Positions 1-7,842 of a DNA stretch of 64,000 nucleotides are shown here, piece after piece; positions within the stretch are counted from its first letter, which is position 1, and each line of letters opens with the position of its first letter. The stretch is from assembly GCA_963812415.1 (NCBI GenBank), contig CAWEVH010000028.1, positions 117,927 to 181,926 of the forward strand. The letters run 5' to 3'. The translations under genes and the position numbers were made by a program. The stretch is from JACVRW01 sp963812415 (GTDB lineage Bacteria > Actinomycetota > Thermoleophilia > Solirubrobacterales > Thermoleophilaceae). The notes beneath the pieces were generated by a model. The model was not told the DNA's origin, did not search any database, and was given only the letters and a program-made list of their open reading frames with translations.

Positions 1-1
1 T

Positions 2-310
2 GAGGGCTGGCGCCCCACCTTCCCGGCCTACGAGGCGCCGCCGCGGCCGCCGCGGCCGATGTTCGCCACCACGGGCATCCCGCTCGCCGACGACGGCACG
101 CAGGGCGACCTCGACCTCGGGCTCGCCACGCGGCGGGCGCTCATCGAGCTGCTCGACTGGCTCGTGCACGAGCGCGGGCTGGCGCGCGAGCCCGCCTACG
201 TGCTGATGAGCGTGGCCGCCGAGCTGCGCGTCTCCGAGCTCGTGGACGCCCCGAACGCGCTCGTGTCGGCCGCGCTCCCGCTCGACGTCTTCGACGGGGA
301 GCGCCTGTGA
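2..310 (+). CDS. Acetamidase/formamidase family protein, C-terminal part
   Basis: This is the last ~102 residues of an acetamidase/formamidase family amidohydrolase whose start lies before the window. Family members hydrolyse small amides such as formamide or acetamide to ammonia and the acid. The visible segment has the family's typical ending: a 'TTGIP' stretch, a helix ending in 'GLAREPAYVLMSVAAELRVS', and 'VDAPNALVSAALPLDVF'. The reading frame is open from base 2. The stop overlaps the GTG of the next gene (GTGA), so the two are probably co-transcribed. The metal-binding and catalytic part is outside the window, so substrate cannot be judged. Confidence 0.8.
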   Translation, partial: EGWRPTFPAYEAPPRPPRPMFATTGIPLADDGTQGDLDLGLATRRALIELLDWLVHERGLAREPAYVLMSVAAELRVSELVDAPNALVSAALPLDVFDGERL

Positions 311-1462
311 GCGCAGGTGCGCCCCGGCGCCCGCTACCGCCGCTCGGCGAGGAGCACGAGCCGTTGCGGCGGGAGATCCGCGCGTTCGTGGCGGAGGAGC
401 TGCGCCCGCACGCCGCCGGGTGGGAGGCTGCGCGCTGGTTCCCGGACGAGGTGTTCCGCCTCATGGGCGAGCGCGGGCTGCTCGGGCTCAAGTACCCGGC
501 CGAGTACGGCGGCCGCGGCGGCGGCTACCTCGCCGACGCCGTGCTCACCGAGGAGCTCGCCCGCTGTGGGTCGGGCGGGCTCGCCGCCGGCATCGGGGCC
601 CACGTGGGGATCGCCACCCCGCCGATCTGGAGGTTCGGGACGCACGAGCAGAAGGAGCGCCTGCTGGCGCCCGCCATCCGGGGCGAGCGCATTGCGGCAC
701 TCGGCATCACCGAGCCCGGCGCGGGCTCGGACGTGGCCGGCCTGCGTACGTTCGCCCGCAAGGTGGACGGCGGCTACCTGGTCAACGGCTCGAAGACCTT
801 CATCACCAACGGCGTGCGCGCGGACTTCGTGGTGACGGCGGTCAGGACGACCGAGGAGGGGGGCCGGACCGCGAGCACGCGGTGCGTGCGAGCCCTCGAC
901 ATCACGGGCTCTCATTCCTGTCATCGAGAAGGGAATGGAGGGCTTCTCGGTCGCGGGCAAGCTCGAGAAGCTCGGCTGGCACGCCTCCGACACCGGCGAG
1001 CTCGCCTTCGACGACGTGTTCGTGCCCGACGAGAACCTGCTCGGCGAGGAGAACAAGGGCTTCTACCTGATCATGGCCAACTTCCAGTGGGAGCGGCTCG
1101 TGATGGCGCTCGGGGCGGTCGCGTCGATGAAGCGGGTGCTCGAACGGACGGTGGCCGAGGCCCAGGGCAACCCGCTCTTCCGTCAGCTGGTGGCCGAGAT
1201 GGCGGTCAAGCACGAGGCCTCGCGCTGCCTCACCTACCACGCGCTGCGGCTGTTCGCGGACGAGCAGAACGCGCTCCGGGAGGTGACCGAGGCCAAGCTG
1301 CTCTCGCAGCGGAGCGCCGTCGAGGTCGCGGAGGCCGCCTTCCGCGTCGTGGGCGACGATCCCGAGATCGGCCGGGCGCTGCGGGACACCCGCCTGGGGC
1401 CGATCGGCGGCGGCACCGACGAGGTGATGAAGGAGATCCTGGGGCGCCAGCTCGGCCTCTGA
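307..1462 (+). pseudogene. Acyl-CoA dehydrogenase, frameshifted
   Basis: FAD-dependent alpha,beta-dehydrogenation of acyl-CoA thioesters. The N-terminal half (307 to about 864) carries the family signatures 'LGITEPGAGSDVAGL' and 'GSKTFITNG'. The C-terminal half (about 920 to 1462) has 'ELAFDDVFVPDENLLG' and ends 'GPIGGGTDEVMKEILGRQ'. The two halves are in different frames. The linking segment, where 'HHGLSFL' is expected, sits in the third frame around 900 to 920, so at least two indels lie between 860 and 922. Each half on its own is well conserved, which fits either sequencing error or a very recent loss. The GTG start overlaps the upstream amidase stop. Specificity (short or medium chain) cannot be read from this. 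Confidence 0.82.
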
Positions 1463-1475
1463 GCCCGGCGGCGAC

Positions 1476-1715
1476 TCAGTCGTCCGGCCAGCGCCCGTGC
1501 TCGTCGAAGTAGCGGCGAGCGGCCTCCTCGCGGTCGCGCTCCTTGTCGCCCTCGACCCCGATCCGGTAGAGGAGGTTCAGGAGCAGCACGGCCGTCGCGG
1601 CGCTGATGAACATCGCCCCGACGACGATGCCGACCCGGCCGGAGGTCGCCCATACGACGATCCCGGCGAGCAGCAGCGCGAGCGGCAGCCCGTAGCGGAC
1701 CGCGTTCAGGGCCAT
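1476..1715 (-). CDS. Small two-helix membrane protein
   Basis: 79 residues. Two hydrophobic segments (about residues 8 to 24 and 29 to 49) are followed by a charged tail rich in Arg, Glu and Asp ('GDKERDREEAARRYFDEHG'). It probably sits in the cytoplasmic membrane with the tail in the cytoplasm. I recognise no catalytic motif and no named family. It lies 16 bases downstream of the next minus-strand gene (1732 to 2586), also an integral membrane protein, so the two are likely one transcript. Codon use matches the neighbourhood, which supports it being real. Confidence 0.6.
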   Translation of the reverse strand: MALNAVRYGLPLALLLAGIVVWATSGRVGIVVGAMFISAATAVLLLNLLYRIGVEGDKERDREEAARRYFDEHGRWPDD

Positions 1716-1731
1716 CGCCGGCGAGGCTACT

Positions 1732-2586
1732 TCAGAGCGCCGCCCGGCGTCCGCGCGGCCTGAAGGCGGTCTCGAGCTCCTCGCGCTCGAAGGCGCCGAG
1801 CACGCGGTCCTCGGTGGCGAAGCGGTACAGCGCGACCCGGAAGACCGCCATCAAGAGCGTCTGGACGAGCGCGCCGAGCACGAACACGATGACGCCGAGG
1901 GCGATCAGCACCGCGCCGACGGCCTCCTCGGGGGAGCTCGCCAGGAACCCGAGGACCACCAGCCCGGCACCGGGGAGGAACGCCAGCAGGAAGACGAGGC
2001 CGCCGATGGCGAACGTGCCCGTCACGCCCTCGCCCCAGCGCTCCCGGATCACGGTCAGGGAGCGCTTCAACGCATCCTTCGGTCCGAGCCCCTCGAGCGC
2101 GATCACGGGCACCACGAAGAACGTGGCGACCTGCCAGGCCAGGTTGGCGAGGCCGCCCACGAGTGCCGCCAGCAGCTGTCCCGCGCCCTCACGCAGCAGC
2201 GCCTGGATGATGCTGATCAGCGCGCCGATCACGAGCTGGAGCCCGGCCCATCCGAGAATCACGCCGAAGCGGCTCCGGGCTGCCGCGAACCCCTCGCCGA
2301 CGGTGGTGTCGTGACCCTCGAGCGCGCGCGCCGCGCACGCGCTCACGGCGACGTTGCAGAAGATCGACACCGTGATCAGCACGTAGGCGCCGATCACGAG
2401 CACGACGATCGCCGCGGGCTCGCTGTCGGTGTCGCTGTAGAGCGCAGCGCCGCCGGCCCCGAAGATCGCGATCACGCCCAGCCCGGCGATGGTCGCGACG
2501 ATCGGAAAGGCCGCGAGCGAGCGGTCCTGCCGGACGACGGACCAACTCCGCTTGGTGAGCTGCCAGCCGCGACCGATGCGTCCCAT
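1732..2586 (-). CDS. Polytopic membrane protein, DUF6159-like
   Basis: 284 residues with about six hydrophobic segments, including 'VATIAGLGVIAIFGAGGAAL', 'AIVVLVIGAYVLITVSIF' and 'GLVFLLAFLPGAGLVVLGFL'. The N-terminus 'GRIGRGWQLTKRSWSVVRQD' and the overall plan resemble DUF6159 proteins, an integral membrane family with no known function. It starts at ATG 2586 and is followed closely by a small membrane protein on the same strand. The role is unknown; a transport or membrane-organising function would be guesswork. Confidence 0.6.
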   Translation of the reverse strand: MGRIGRGWQLTKRSWSVVRQDRSLAAFPIVATIAGLGVIAIFGAGGAALYSDTDSEPAAIVVLVIGAYVLITVSIFCNVAVSACAARALEGHDTTVGEGFAAARSRFGVILGWAGLQLVIGALISIIQALLREGAGQLLAALVGGLANLAWQVATFFVVPVIALEGLGPKDALKRSLTVIRERWGEGVTGTFAIGGLVFLLAFLPGAGLVVLGFLASSPEEAVGAVLIALGVIVFVLGALVQTLLMAVFRVALYRFATEDRVLGAFEREELETAFRPRGRRAAL

Positions 2587-2699
2587 CTAACCGGCACCAT
2601 AACCGCCCTTCCGGCGCCAAACGCGCATCCGGGCGCCCCCGATCGTCATGATCCCCCCGCTCAGGCCGTCAACGAGAACTGAAGCAAGGAGACCGTCAC

Positions 2700-3527
2700 G
2701 TGGGAGTCCTCGATGGAAAGTCGGCGATCGTCACCGGGTCGGCCCGGGGCATCGGCCGGGCCACGGCCGAGCTGCTCGCCGAGCAGGGCGCGCAGGTCCT
2801 GATCAACGACCTCGACGCCGACGTGGCCGAGCAGGCCTCGTCCGAGATCGCCGGCGAGACCGCCGTCTTCGGCGGCGACCTGACCTCCGACGGCGTGCCC
2901 GACCAGCTCGTTCAGAAGGCGATCGACGAGTTCGGCAAGATCGACATCATCGTCAACAACGCGGGCTACACCCGCGACAACGTGGCGCACAAGATGAGCG
3001 ACGCCGAGTTCCAGGCGATGCTCGACATCCACACCGTCGTCCCGTTCCGGATCGTCCGCGCCGCCGCTCCCCATATGCGCGAGCCCGCCAAGCAGGAGCG
3101 CGACGAGGGCCGCGAGGTCTTCCGCAAGATCGTGAACGTGAGCTCGATCTCGGGCACGATGGGCAACGCCGGCCAGATCAACTACTCGGCGGGCAAGGCG
3201 GCCGTCGTCGGCATGACGAAGACGCTCGCCAAGGAGTGGGGCCAGTTCAAGATCAACGTGAACGCCGTGGCCTTTGGCTTCGTCGAGACGCGCCTCACGG
3301 CCGCCAAGGAGTCGGGCAACACGATGGTCAAGGACGGCGAGGAGATCCAGCTCGGCATCCCTGAGCAGATGCGGGCGATGGCGGCGATGATCATCCCGAT
3401 CGGCCGCCCGGCGTCACCGGAGGAGGCGGCCGGACCGGTGTTCTTCCTCTGCTCGCCGTGGTCGGACTACGTGCACGGCCAGGTGCTGAACGTGACCGGC
3501 GGCCAGTTCGGCGGGATGTACACCTGA
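2700..3527 (+). CDS. SDR family NAD(P)-dependent oxidoreductase
   Basis: 275-residue short-chain dehydrogenase/reductase of the classical, FabG-like type. The nucleotide-binding 'TGSARGIG' is near residue 12 and 'VNNAGY' near residue 87. The catalytic Ser-Tyr-Lys set is visible as 'NVSSISG' followed by 'YSAGK'. The C-terminus ends in 'NVTGGQFGGMY', as in beta-ketoacyl-ACP reductase-like members. An 'AAGGAG' ribosome-binding site about ten bases before GTG 2700 fixes the start. A strong hairpin follows the stop. The substrate is unknown; nearby acyl-CoA genes make a 3-hydroxyacyl substrate plausible but unproven. Confidence 0.85.
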   Translation: MGVLDGKSAIVTGSARGIGRATAELLAEQGAQVLINDLDADVAEQASSEIAGETAVFGGDLTSDGVPDQLVQKAIDEFGKIDIIVNNAGYTRDNVAHKMSDAEFQAMLDIHTVVPFRIVRAAAPHMREPAKQERDEGREVFRKIVNVSSISGTMGNAGQINYSAGKAAVVGMTKTLAKEWGQFKINVNAVAFGFVETRLTAAKESGNTMVKDGEEIQLGIPEQMRAMAAMIIPIGRPASPEEAAGPVFFLCSPWSDYVHGQVLNVTGGQFGGMYT

Positions 3528-3532
3528 GCCGG

Positions 3533-3562
3533 GGGCATCCGGGGCAAGGCCCCCGGATGCCC
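3533..3562. terminator. Hairpin terminator between convergent genes
   Basis: A perfect 12-bp stem (GGGCATCCGGGG / CCCCGGATGCCC) with a six-base loop starts seven bases after the SDR stop and lies just before the 3' end of the convergent CHRD gene. There is no U-tract, which is common for hairpins in GC-rich actinobacteria. Confidence 0.6.
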
Positions 3563-3576
3563 GTCCGGCCGGCGCG

Positions 3577-4047
3577 CTACCGGCTCCGGGCGAAGAGCTG
3601 GCCGCGCACAGCGCCGCCTGGGAAGGCACCCGTGTGGACGTTCACGTAGAACCTGCCCGGGTTGGCGGCGATCGCTCGGGCGTCCGCGCGGCTGAGCGTC
3701 ACGCAGCCGCTCCCCGCGCCGGGGTCGCCCCCACTCGGCGTGGCAATGGTGACCGCCACGGGGCCGGCGACGTCCGCCCCGCCCCGATGGATGTGCGCCT
3801 GCAGGGGCCTGGCGATGTTCTTGACCGCCACGGCTATGCACATCCTGCGGCCGTCGAGCACCGCGGTCGCGCCGCCGCGACCGTCCTGGTCGCCCGCGCC
3901 CCTGGAGCCCTCGCTCGAGACCTCCTTGCTCCCGAGCATCGTCGCGTGGAGCGTCCCCGGGTCGGAGCCCTGCCCCACCGCCGCCGTGACGGCAACCGTG
4001 CAGGCGACTCCGATCGCCGCCGCGAGCGCCAGCCAGCGCATCTTCAT
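3577..4047 (-). CDS. Secreted CHRD-domain protein
   Basis: 156 residues with a signal peptide (residues 1 to ~25, 'MKMRWLALAAAIGVACTVAV'). The rest is a CHRD domain, first described in chordin and common in bacterial exported proteins: 'HATMLGSKEV', 'AHIHRGGADVAGPVAVTI', and the ending 'FYVNVHTGAFPGGAVRGQL'. It is presumably exported. The biochemical role of bacterial CHRD proteins is not established. It is monocistronic, convergent with the SDR gene, with 110 bases before the TfoX-like gene end. Confidence 0.8.
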   Translation of the reverse strand: MKMRWLALAAAIGVACTVAVTAAVGQGSDPGTLHATMLGSKEVSSEGSRGAGDQDGRGGATAVLDGRRMCIAVAVKNIARPLQAHIHRGGADVAGPVAVTIATPSGGDPGAGSGCVTLSRADARAIAANPGRFYVNVHTGAFPGGAVRGQLFARSR

Positions 4048-4157
4048 GGTCCGTCTCCCCTCTCGTTCGACTGGCCCGTGATACGCGCCACCAGCCCGCG
4101 AGGTTCATCGCCCGGCCGAAATCGCTCGCGAGCGCGTCTGCCTGCCCCGCGGGAGCC

Positions 4158-4493
4158 TCAACGCTTTGCCGGGAGCGAACGGGCGTAGGCCACGCTTCGT
4201 CGCACCCAGGGCTCGAGCTGGCGCTTCGTTCGCAGCGCCTCGGGGCCGACCCGCAGCCAGCCCGACAGCTCGCGGCCTCGCATCTCCATCGGCGACACGT
4301 GCGGCTTTCGCAGGAGGCTCTCACCCGAGTCGGGATCCACCCTCGCGAGCAGGCCGCCCTGACCGCTCGCCGCAACTGCCATGTTCCCCGCGACGAGGAA
4401 GGCGAGGCCGCCGAACATCCGCTGCTCGGTGAGGTCCGGCTCGTCCGCGAGCTGCTCCCGGATCCGCTCGGCGAGGTCCTCGTCGTACGCCAC
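4158..4493 (-). CDS. TfoX/Sxy N-terminal domain protein
   Basis: 111 residues from GTG 4493. It consists only of the TfoX N-terminal domain: 'LTEQRMFGGLAFLVAGNMAVA' followed by 'LLARVDPD' and 'PMEMRGRELSGWLRVGPEAL'. The founding members TfoX/Sxy regulate competence in gamma-proteobacteria. Stand-alone copies in actinobacteria are common and have no assigned function. The gene starts 35 bases after the hmgA stop and may be the last gene of the tyrosine operon by read-through, which would not imply a role in it. Confidence 0.75.
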   Translation of the reverse strand: MAYDEDLAERIREQLADEPDLTEQRMFGGLAFLVAGNMAVAASGQGGLLARVDPDSGESLLRKPHVSPMEMRGRELSGWLRVGPEALRTKRQLEPWVRRSVAYARSLPAKR

Positions 4494-4528
4494 GGGCCCA
4501 TCACCACGGCCGTCGGCCGTGCAGCTCC

Positions 4529-5776
4529 TCAGGCCGACGGGCCCGTGATCACCGAGTCCGACGTCTCGTGCACGCCGTCGCCGTCGCTCGAGGCCGGCGC
4601 CGGCGTGGGGTCGCGGTCCGGGTTCCAGCTGTAGGCGTACTCCGGCTTGTCGAGCTCCTGCCAGCGGGCCGCCAGCTTGAGCGGGCGGAACGTGTCCCAC
4701 ATCACGGCCAGCTCGTCGGTCGAGGTCTTGCCGAGCGCCTTCTCGACCGCGCCCGGCTGCGGGCCGTGCGGCAGGCCCGAGGGGTGCAGGGTGATGCAGC
4801 CCACGTCGACGCCCTTGCGCGCCGCGTAGTTGCCGGCCGCGTAGAACATGACCTCCTCGGACTGGATGTTCGAGTGGTGGTACGGAAGCGTGACCGCCTC
4901 CGGGTCCCAGTCGAGCATCCGCGGCGCGAACGTGCAGATCACGAAGTTCGGGCCCTGGAAGGTCTGGTGCGCGGGCGGCGGCAGGTGGAAGCGGCCGGCG
5001 CGCGGCTCGAAGTCGTCCGCGTTGAACGTGTACGGCCAGACGTAGCCGTCCCAGCCGACCACGTCGAACGGGTGCCGGTCGAGCACGTAGTCCTGGTAGC
5101 CGTCGCGCACGCGCACGGTGACCTGGTACTGGCCCACCTCCTCCACGGTCTCGAGCTCCTCGGGCGGGTGGAAGTCTCGCTGCGAGAACGGCGAGTGCTC
5201 GAGCAGCTGGCCGTAGCGGTTGCGGTAGCGGTTGGGAGTCTCGATCTCGCCCGGCGTGTGGAAGCAGAGCCAGTACTGCTCCTCGCCCTCGGGCAGCTCC
5301 CAGGTGTGCGTGGTGCCGCGCGGGATCACGACGTAGTCGCGCTCACGGAAGGGCACGCGCCCGAACACCGTCTGCAGCACGCCGCTGCCGCGGTGGATGT
5401 AGAGCACCTCGTCGCCCTCGCCGTTGCGATAGAAGCCGTCGAGCGCCTCGGTGGGCTTGGCCACCGACACCTCGATGTCGCCGTTCCACATCAACAGGCT
5501 GCGGGAGGACACCGGGTCGCCCCCGGCGCTCACCGGGTTCGTGTCGGCGAGCCGGTGCACGTGGGCGTCCGGCACCCACTCCTCGCGCTCGATCGGCCGG
5601 AACCCGCCGACCTGGTCGAGCCGGCAGGGCGACTGGAGGTGGAGCAGGATCGACTCGTTGCCCGAGAAGCCCTCATAGCCCATCACCTCCTCGACGAGCA
5701 GCGGCGAGGACGCGCCGTCCGAACGCACCTGGACGTGACGCTTGGGGGGAACCTTTCCGAGGCTGGCGTAGCGCAT
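4529..5776 (-). CDS. hmgA: Homogentisate 1,2-dioxygenase
   Basis: 415 residues, close to the family length. It opens the aromatic ring of homogentisate to maleylacetoacetate in the cytoplasm, the central step of Phe/Tyr degradation, using non-haem Fe(II). The cupin-like core is clear. Candidate iron ligands are the His in 'PYHHSNIQSEE', the Glu in the same stretch, and the His in 'SGLPHGPQPG'. Its start is two bases after the hpd stop, so the two enzymes that act consecutively are translated from one message. No maleylacetoacetate isomerase or fumarylacetoacetase gene is in the window. The C-terminal ~25 residues are low-complexity and poorly conserved. Confidence 0.93.
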   Translation of the reverse strand: MRYASLGKVPPKRHVQVRSDGASSPLLVEEVMGYEGFSGNESILLHLQSPCRLDQVGGFRPIEREEWVPDAHVHRLADTNPVSAGGDPVSSRSLLMWNGDIEVSVAKPTEALDGFYRNGEGDEVLYIHRGSGVLQTVFGRVPFRERDYVVIPRGTTHTWELPEGEEQYWLCFHTPGEIETPNRYRNRYGQLLEHSPFSQRDFHPPEELETVEEVGQYQVTVRVRDGYQDYVLDRHPFDVVGWDGYVWPYTFNADDFEPRAGRFHLPPPAHQTFQGPNFVICTFAPRMLDWDPEAVTLPYHHSNIQSEEVMFYAAGNYAARKGVDVGCITLHPSGLPHGPQPGAVEKALGKTSTDELAVMWDTFRPLKLAARWQELDKPEYAYSWNPDRDPTPAPASSDGDGVHETSDSVITGPSA

Positions 5777-5778
5777 GA

Positions 5779-6921
5779 CTACAAGTTTCCTCTCCGCTCC
5801 TGCTCCCGCTCGATCGCCTCGAACAGGGCCTTGAAGTTGCCCTCCCCGAAGCCGCGGGCGCCGTGGCGCTCGATGATCTCGAAGAAGACCGTCGGCCGGT
5901 CGCCCACCGGCTTCGTGAAGATCTGAAGCAGGTAGCCCTCGTCGTCGCGGTCGACCAGGATCCCGAGCCGCTTCAGGTCCTCGATGTCCTCCGAGATCTC
6001 CCCGATCCGGCCCGGCACCTCCTCGTAGTACGACTCGGGGATCGTGAGGAACTCGACGCCGCGCTCACGCAGGTCCGCCACGCAGCGCACGATGTCGCGC
6101 GTGGCCATCGCGATGTGCTGGGCGCCGGCGCCGTTGTAGAAGTCGATGTACTCCTCGATCTGCGACTTGCGCTTGCCCTGGGCCGGCTCGTTGATCGGGA
6201 ACTTGATGCGCCCGCTGCCGTCGGTGACCACCTTCGACATCAGGGCCGAGTACTCGGTCGAGATCGCCTCGTCCGAGAAGTGGATCATCTCGGTCATCCC
6301 GAAGACCCGCTCGTAGTAGTGGACCCACTCCTCCATGTGGCCGAGCTCGACGTTGCCGACGATGTGGTCGATCGCCATCAGCCGCATGGCGTCCGGATCC
6401 TTAGGCGCGTCCGCGCGGCGCTCGTAGCCGGGCAGGAACGGGCCGCGATAGTCCTCGCGCTGGACGAACAGGTGAAGCGTGTCCCCGTAGGTCTCGATCG
6501 CGGAGAGCTGCACGCGCCCGTGCTCGTCCTCCTCCCAGCGGGGGGTGGTCACGCCGCGCGCCCCGTGCGAGACCGCGTGCTCGTAGGCGGCGGCCGCGTC
6601 GGGCACGCTCAGCGCGATCTTCTGCACGCCGTCGCCGTGGCGCGCATGGTGGTCGGCGATCTCGTCCCCGCCGCTCAGCGTGCCGGTGAGCACGAGCCGG
6701 ATCCGGCCCTGCTGCAGCACATGGGAGACGCGCTCACGGCTGCCGGTCTCGAGCCCGCGATAGGCGGTCTCGGTGAACCCGAAGGCGTGGGTGTAGTAGT
6801 AGGCCGCCTGCGCGGCGTTGCCAACGAACAGCTCGACGTGGTCGATGCCATGCACCGGCATGCGGTCGTTCTCGGGTACGGGCGGGCTGACGGTGCCTGG
6901 AGCGAGCTGCTCAGTGGCCAT
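5779..6921 (-). CDS. hpd: 4-hydroxyphenylpyruvate dioxygenase
   Basis: 380 residues forming two vicinal-oxygen-chelate domains. It converts 4-hydroxyphenylpyruvate to homogentisate with O2 and Fe(II). The metal ligands of the C-terminal domain are visible: His in 'AIDHIVGNV', His in 'GAQHIAMAT', and Glu in 'VFFEIIER'. The ending 'GARGFGEGNFKALFEAIE' is the characteristic C-terminal helix that closes the active site. It is the first gene of the hpd-hmgA operon and is transcribed divergently from an Lrp-type regulator 95 bases away, which is the obvious candidate to control it. Confidence 0.95.
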   Translation of the reverse strand: MATEQLAPGTVSPPVPENDRMPVHGIDHVELFVGNAAQAAYYYTHAFGFTETAYRGLETGSRERVSHVLQQGRIRLVLTGTLSGGDEIADHHARHGDGVQKIALSVPDAAAAYEHAVSHGARGVTTPRWEEDEHGRVQLSAIETYGDTLHLFVQREDYRGPFLPGYERRADAPKDPDAMRLMAIDHIVGNVELGHMEEWVHYYERVFGMTEMIHFSDEAISTEYSALMSKVVTDGSGRIKFPINEPAQGKRKSQIEEYIDFYNGAGAQHIAMATRDIVRCVADLRERGVEFLTIPESYYEEVPGRIGEISEDIEDLKRLGILVDRDDEGYLLQIFTKPVGDRPTVFFEIIERHGARGFGEGNFKALFEAIEREQERRGNL

Positions 6922-6975
6922 CTGTTTCCTCTCTCACGGGTTCAACGAAATGATTGCCCGGTTCGGGTGACGCTT

Positions 6976-7002
6976 CAACGCCAATTCGTTGCAGAACTGC
7001 AA
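6976..7002. promoter_or_regulatory. Overlapping inverted repeats between hpd and lrp-type gene
   Basis: Two inverted repeats overlap in the 95-base divergent gap. One is a perfect 14-bp palindrome, TTGCAG-AA-CTGCAA, at 6989 to 7002. The other is CAACG-N6-CGTTG at 6976 to 6991. The palindrome ends 14 bases before the regulator's ATG and lies about 70 bases upstream of hpd. Lrp/AsnC proteins bind such short palindromes, so this is a candidate operator for autoregulation and control of tyrosine catabolism. Binding is inferred, not shown. Confidence 0.5.
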
Positions 7003-7016
7003 AAGTTCCGGCGCAA

Positions 7017-7445
7017 ATGGACGATACCGACCGGAGAATCGTTGCGCTGCTCCAGGAGAACGCCCGCCGCTCGTTCAAGGACATCGGCGACCGGGTGCAC
7101 CTCTCGGCTCCGGCCGTGAAGCGCCGCGTGGACCGGCTCGAGGCGGACGGGGTGATCCGCGGCTACAGCGCGGCGGTCGACCCGCGCGCCTTCGGCTGGC
7201 AGGCGGAGGCCTTCGTCGACCTCTACTGCGAGGGCGGCATGCCGGCCGACGCGATCCGGCGCGCGGTCGAGGGCGAGCCCGGCGTGAAGTCGGCCCACAC
7301 CGTCGCCGGCGAGGCCAGCGCGCTCCTGCACGTGATGGCCACGAACACGCAGGACCTCGAGCTCTGCCTCGAGCGCATCCGCGCGACCGAGGGGATCAGC
7401 CGCACCGTCACGGAGGTCGTGCTCTCGACGCTGTTCGACCGCTGA
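7017..7445 (+). CDS. Lrp/AsnC family transcriptional regulator
   Basis: 142 residues from ATG 7017. An upstream in-frame ATG at 6954 exists, but the family alignment begins at 'MDDTDRRIVALLQENARRS'. The N-terminal winged helix ('FKDIGDRVHLSAPAVKRRVDRLEADGVI') is followed by a C-terminal RAM ligand-binding domain ('VAGEASALLHVMATNTQDLELCLERI'). Proteins of this type bind amino acids and control their catabolism. Divergence from hpd-hmgA points to a tyrosine- or phenylalanine-responsive switch, by inference. Confidence 0.9.
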   Translation: MDDTDRRIVALLQENARRSFKDIGDRVHLSAPAVKRRVDRLEADGVIRGYSAAVDPRAFGWQAEAFVDLYCEGGMPADAIRRAVEGEPGVKSAHTVAGEASALLHVMATNTQDLELCLERIRATEGISRTVTEVVLSTLFDR

Positions 7446-7468
7446 CGTGCCCGGGTACAGGCGCCTCC

Positions 7469-7768
7469 ATGGACACGAATCGGGAGTTCGAGCGCCACGA
7501 GGAGGAGGCGGCCGCGGCCGAGGCGGGGAAGATCGGCGGGCCGGGACCCGAGTACGAGGGCGCCGACGACGAGCGGGCGGTCGAGGAGGGCGGCGGCGGC
7601 GAGGCCGAGGGCTTCGAGCAGGCCGAGGCTGAGCTCGTGGAGGCCGCCGAGCACGGCGAGCGCCGTCACAGTCCCAGCGACGAGGAGTTCCCGCCCGAGG
7701 AGCGCTCCGACGAGTCGACGGCCGAGTACGGCGAGGCCGACGACGCCGAGCCGGGGCCCGACGCCTGA
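7469..7768 (+). CDS. Small, very acidic hypothetical protein
   Basis: 99 residues, overwhelmingly Glu, Asp, Ala and Gly, with no predicted fold: 'EFERHEEEAAAAEAG' near the start and 'DEEFPPEERSDESTAEYGEA' near the end. It begins 23 bases after the Lrp-type gene in the same direction. I recognise no domain. Low complexity makes composition-driven false calls possible, but the start, orientation and continued codon bias favour a real gene. An intrinsically disordered cytoplasmic protein is the most that can be said. Confidence 0.5.
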   Translation: MDTNREFERHEEEAAAAEAGKIGGPGPEYEGADDERAVEEGGGGEAEGFEQAEAELVEAAEHGERRHSPSDEEFPPEERSDESTAEYGEADDAEPGPDA

Positions 7769-7842
7769 GCCCGCCGGCTACAGCTCGAGCCCGTCGCGCC
7801 AGCCTCGCAGCAGCAGCCGCTCGGTGCGCAGCTCGGGCACGC

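Noticed and set aside
4158..4700. Longer 180-codon version of the TfoX-like protein
   Set aside because: The first ~69 codons are antisense to the 3' end of hmgA and unlike protein; the domain begins right at GTG 4493.
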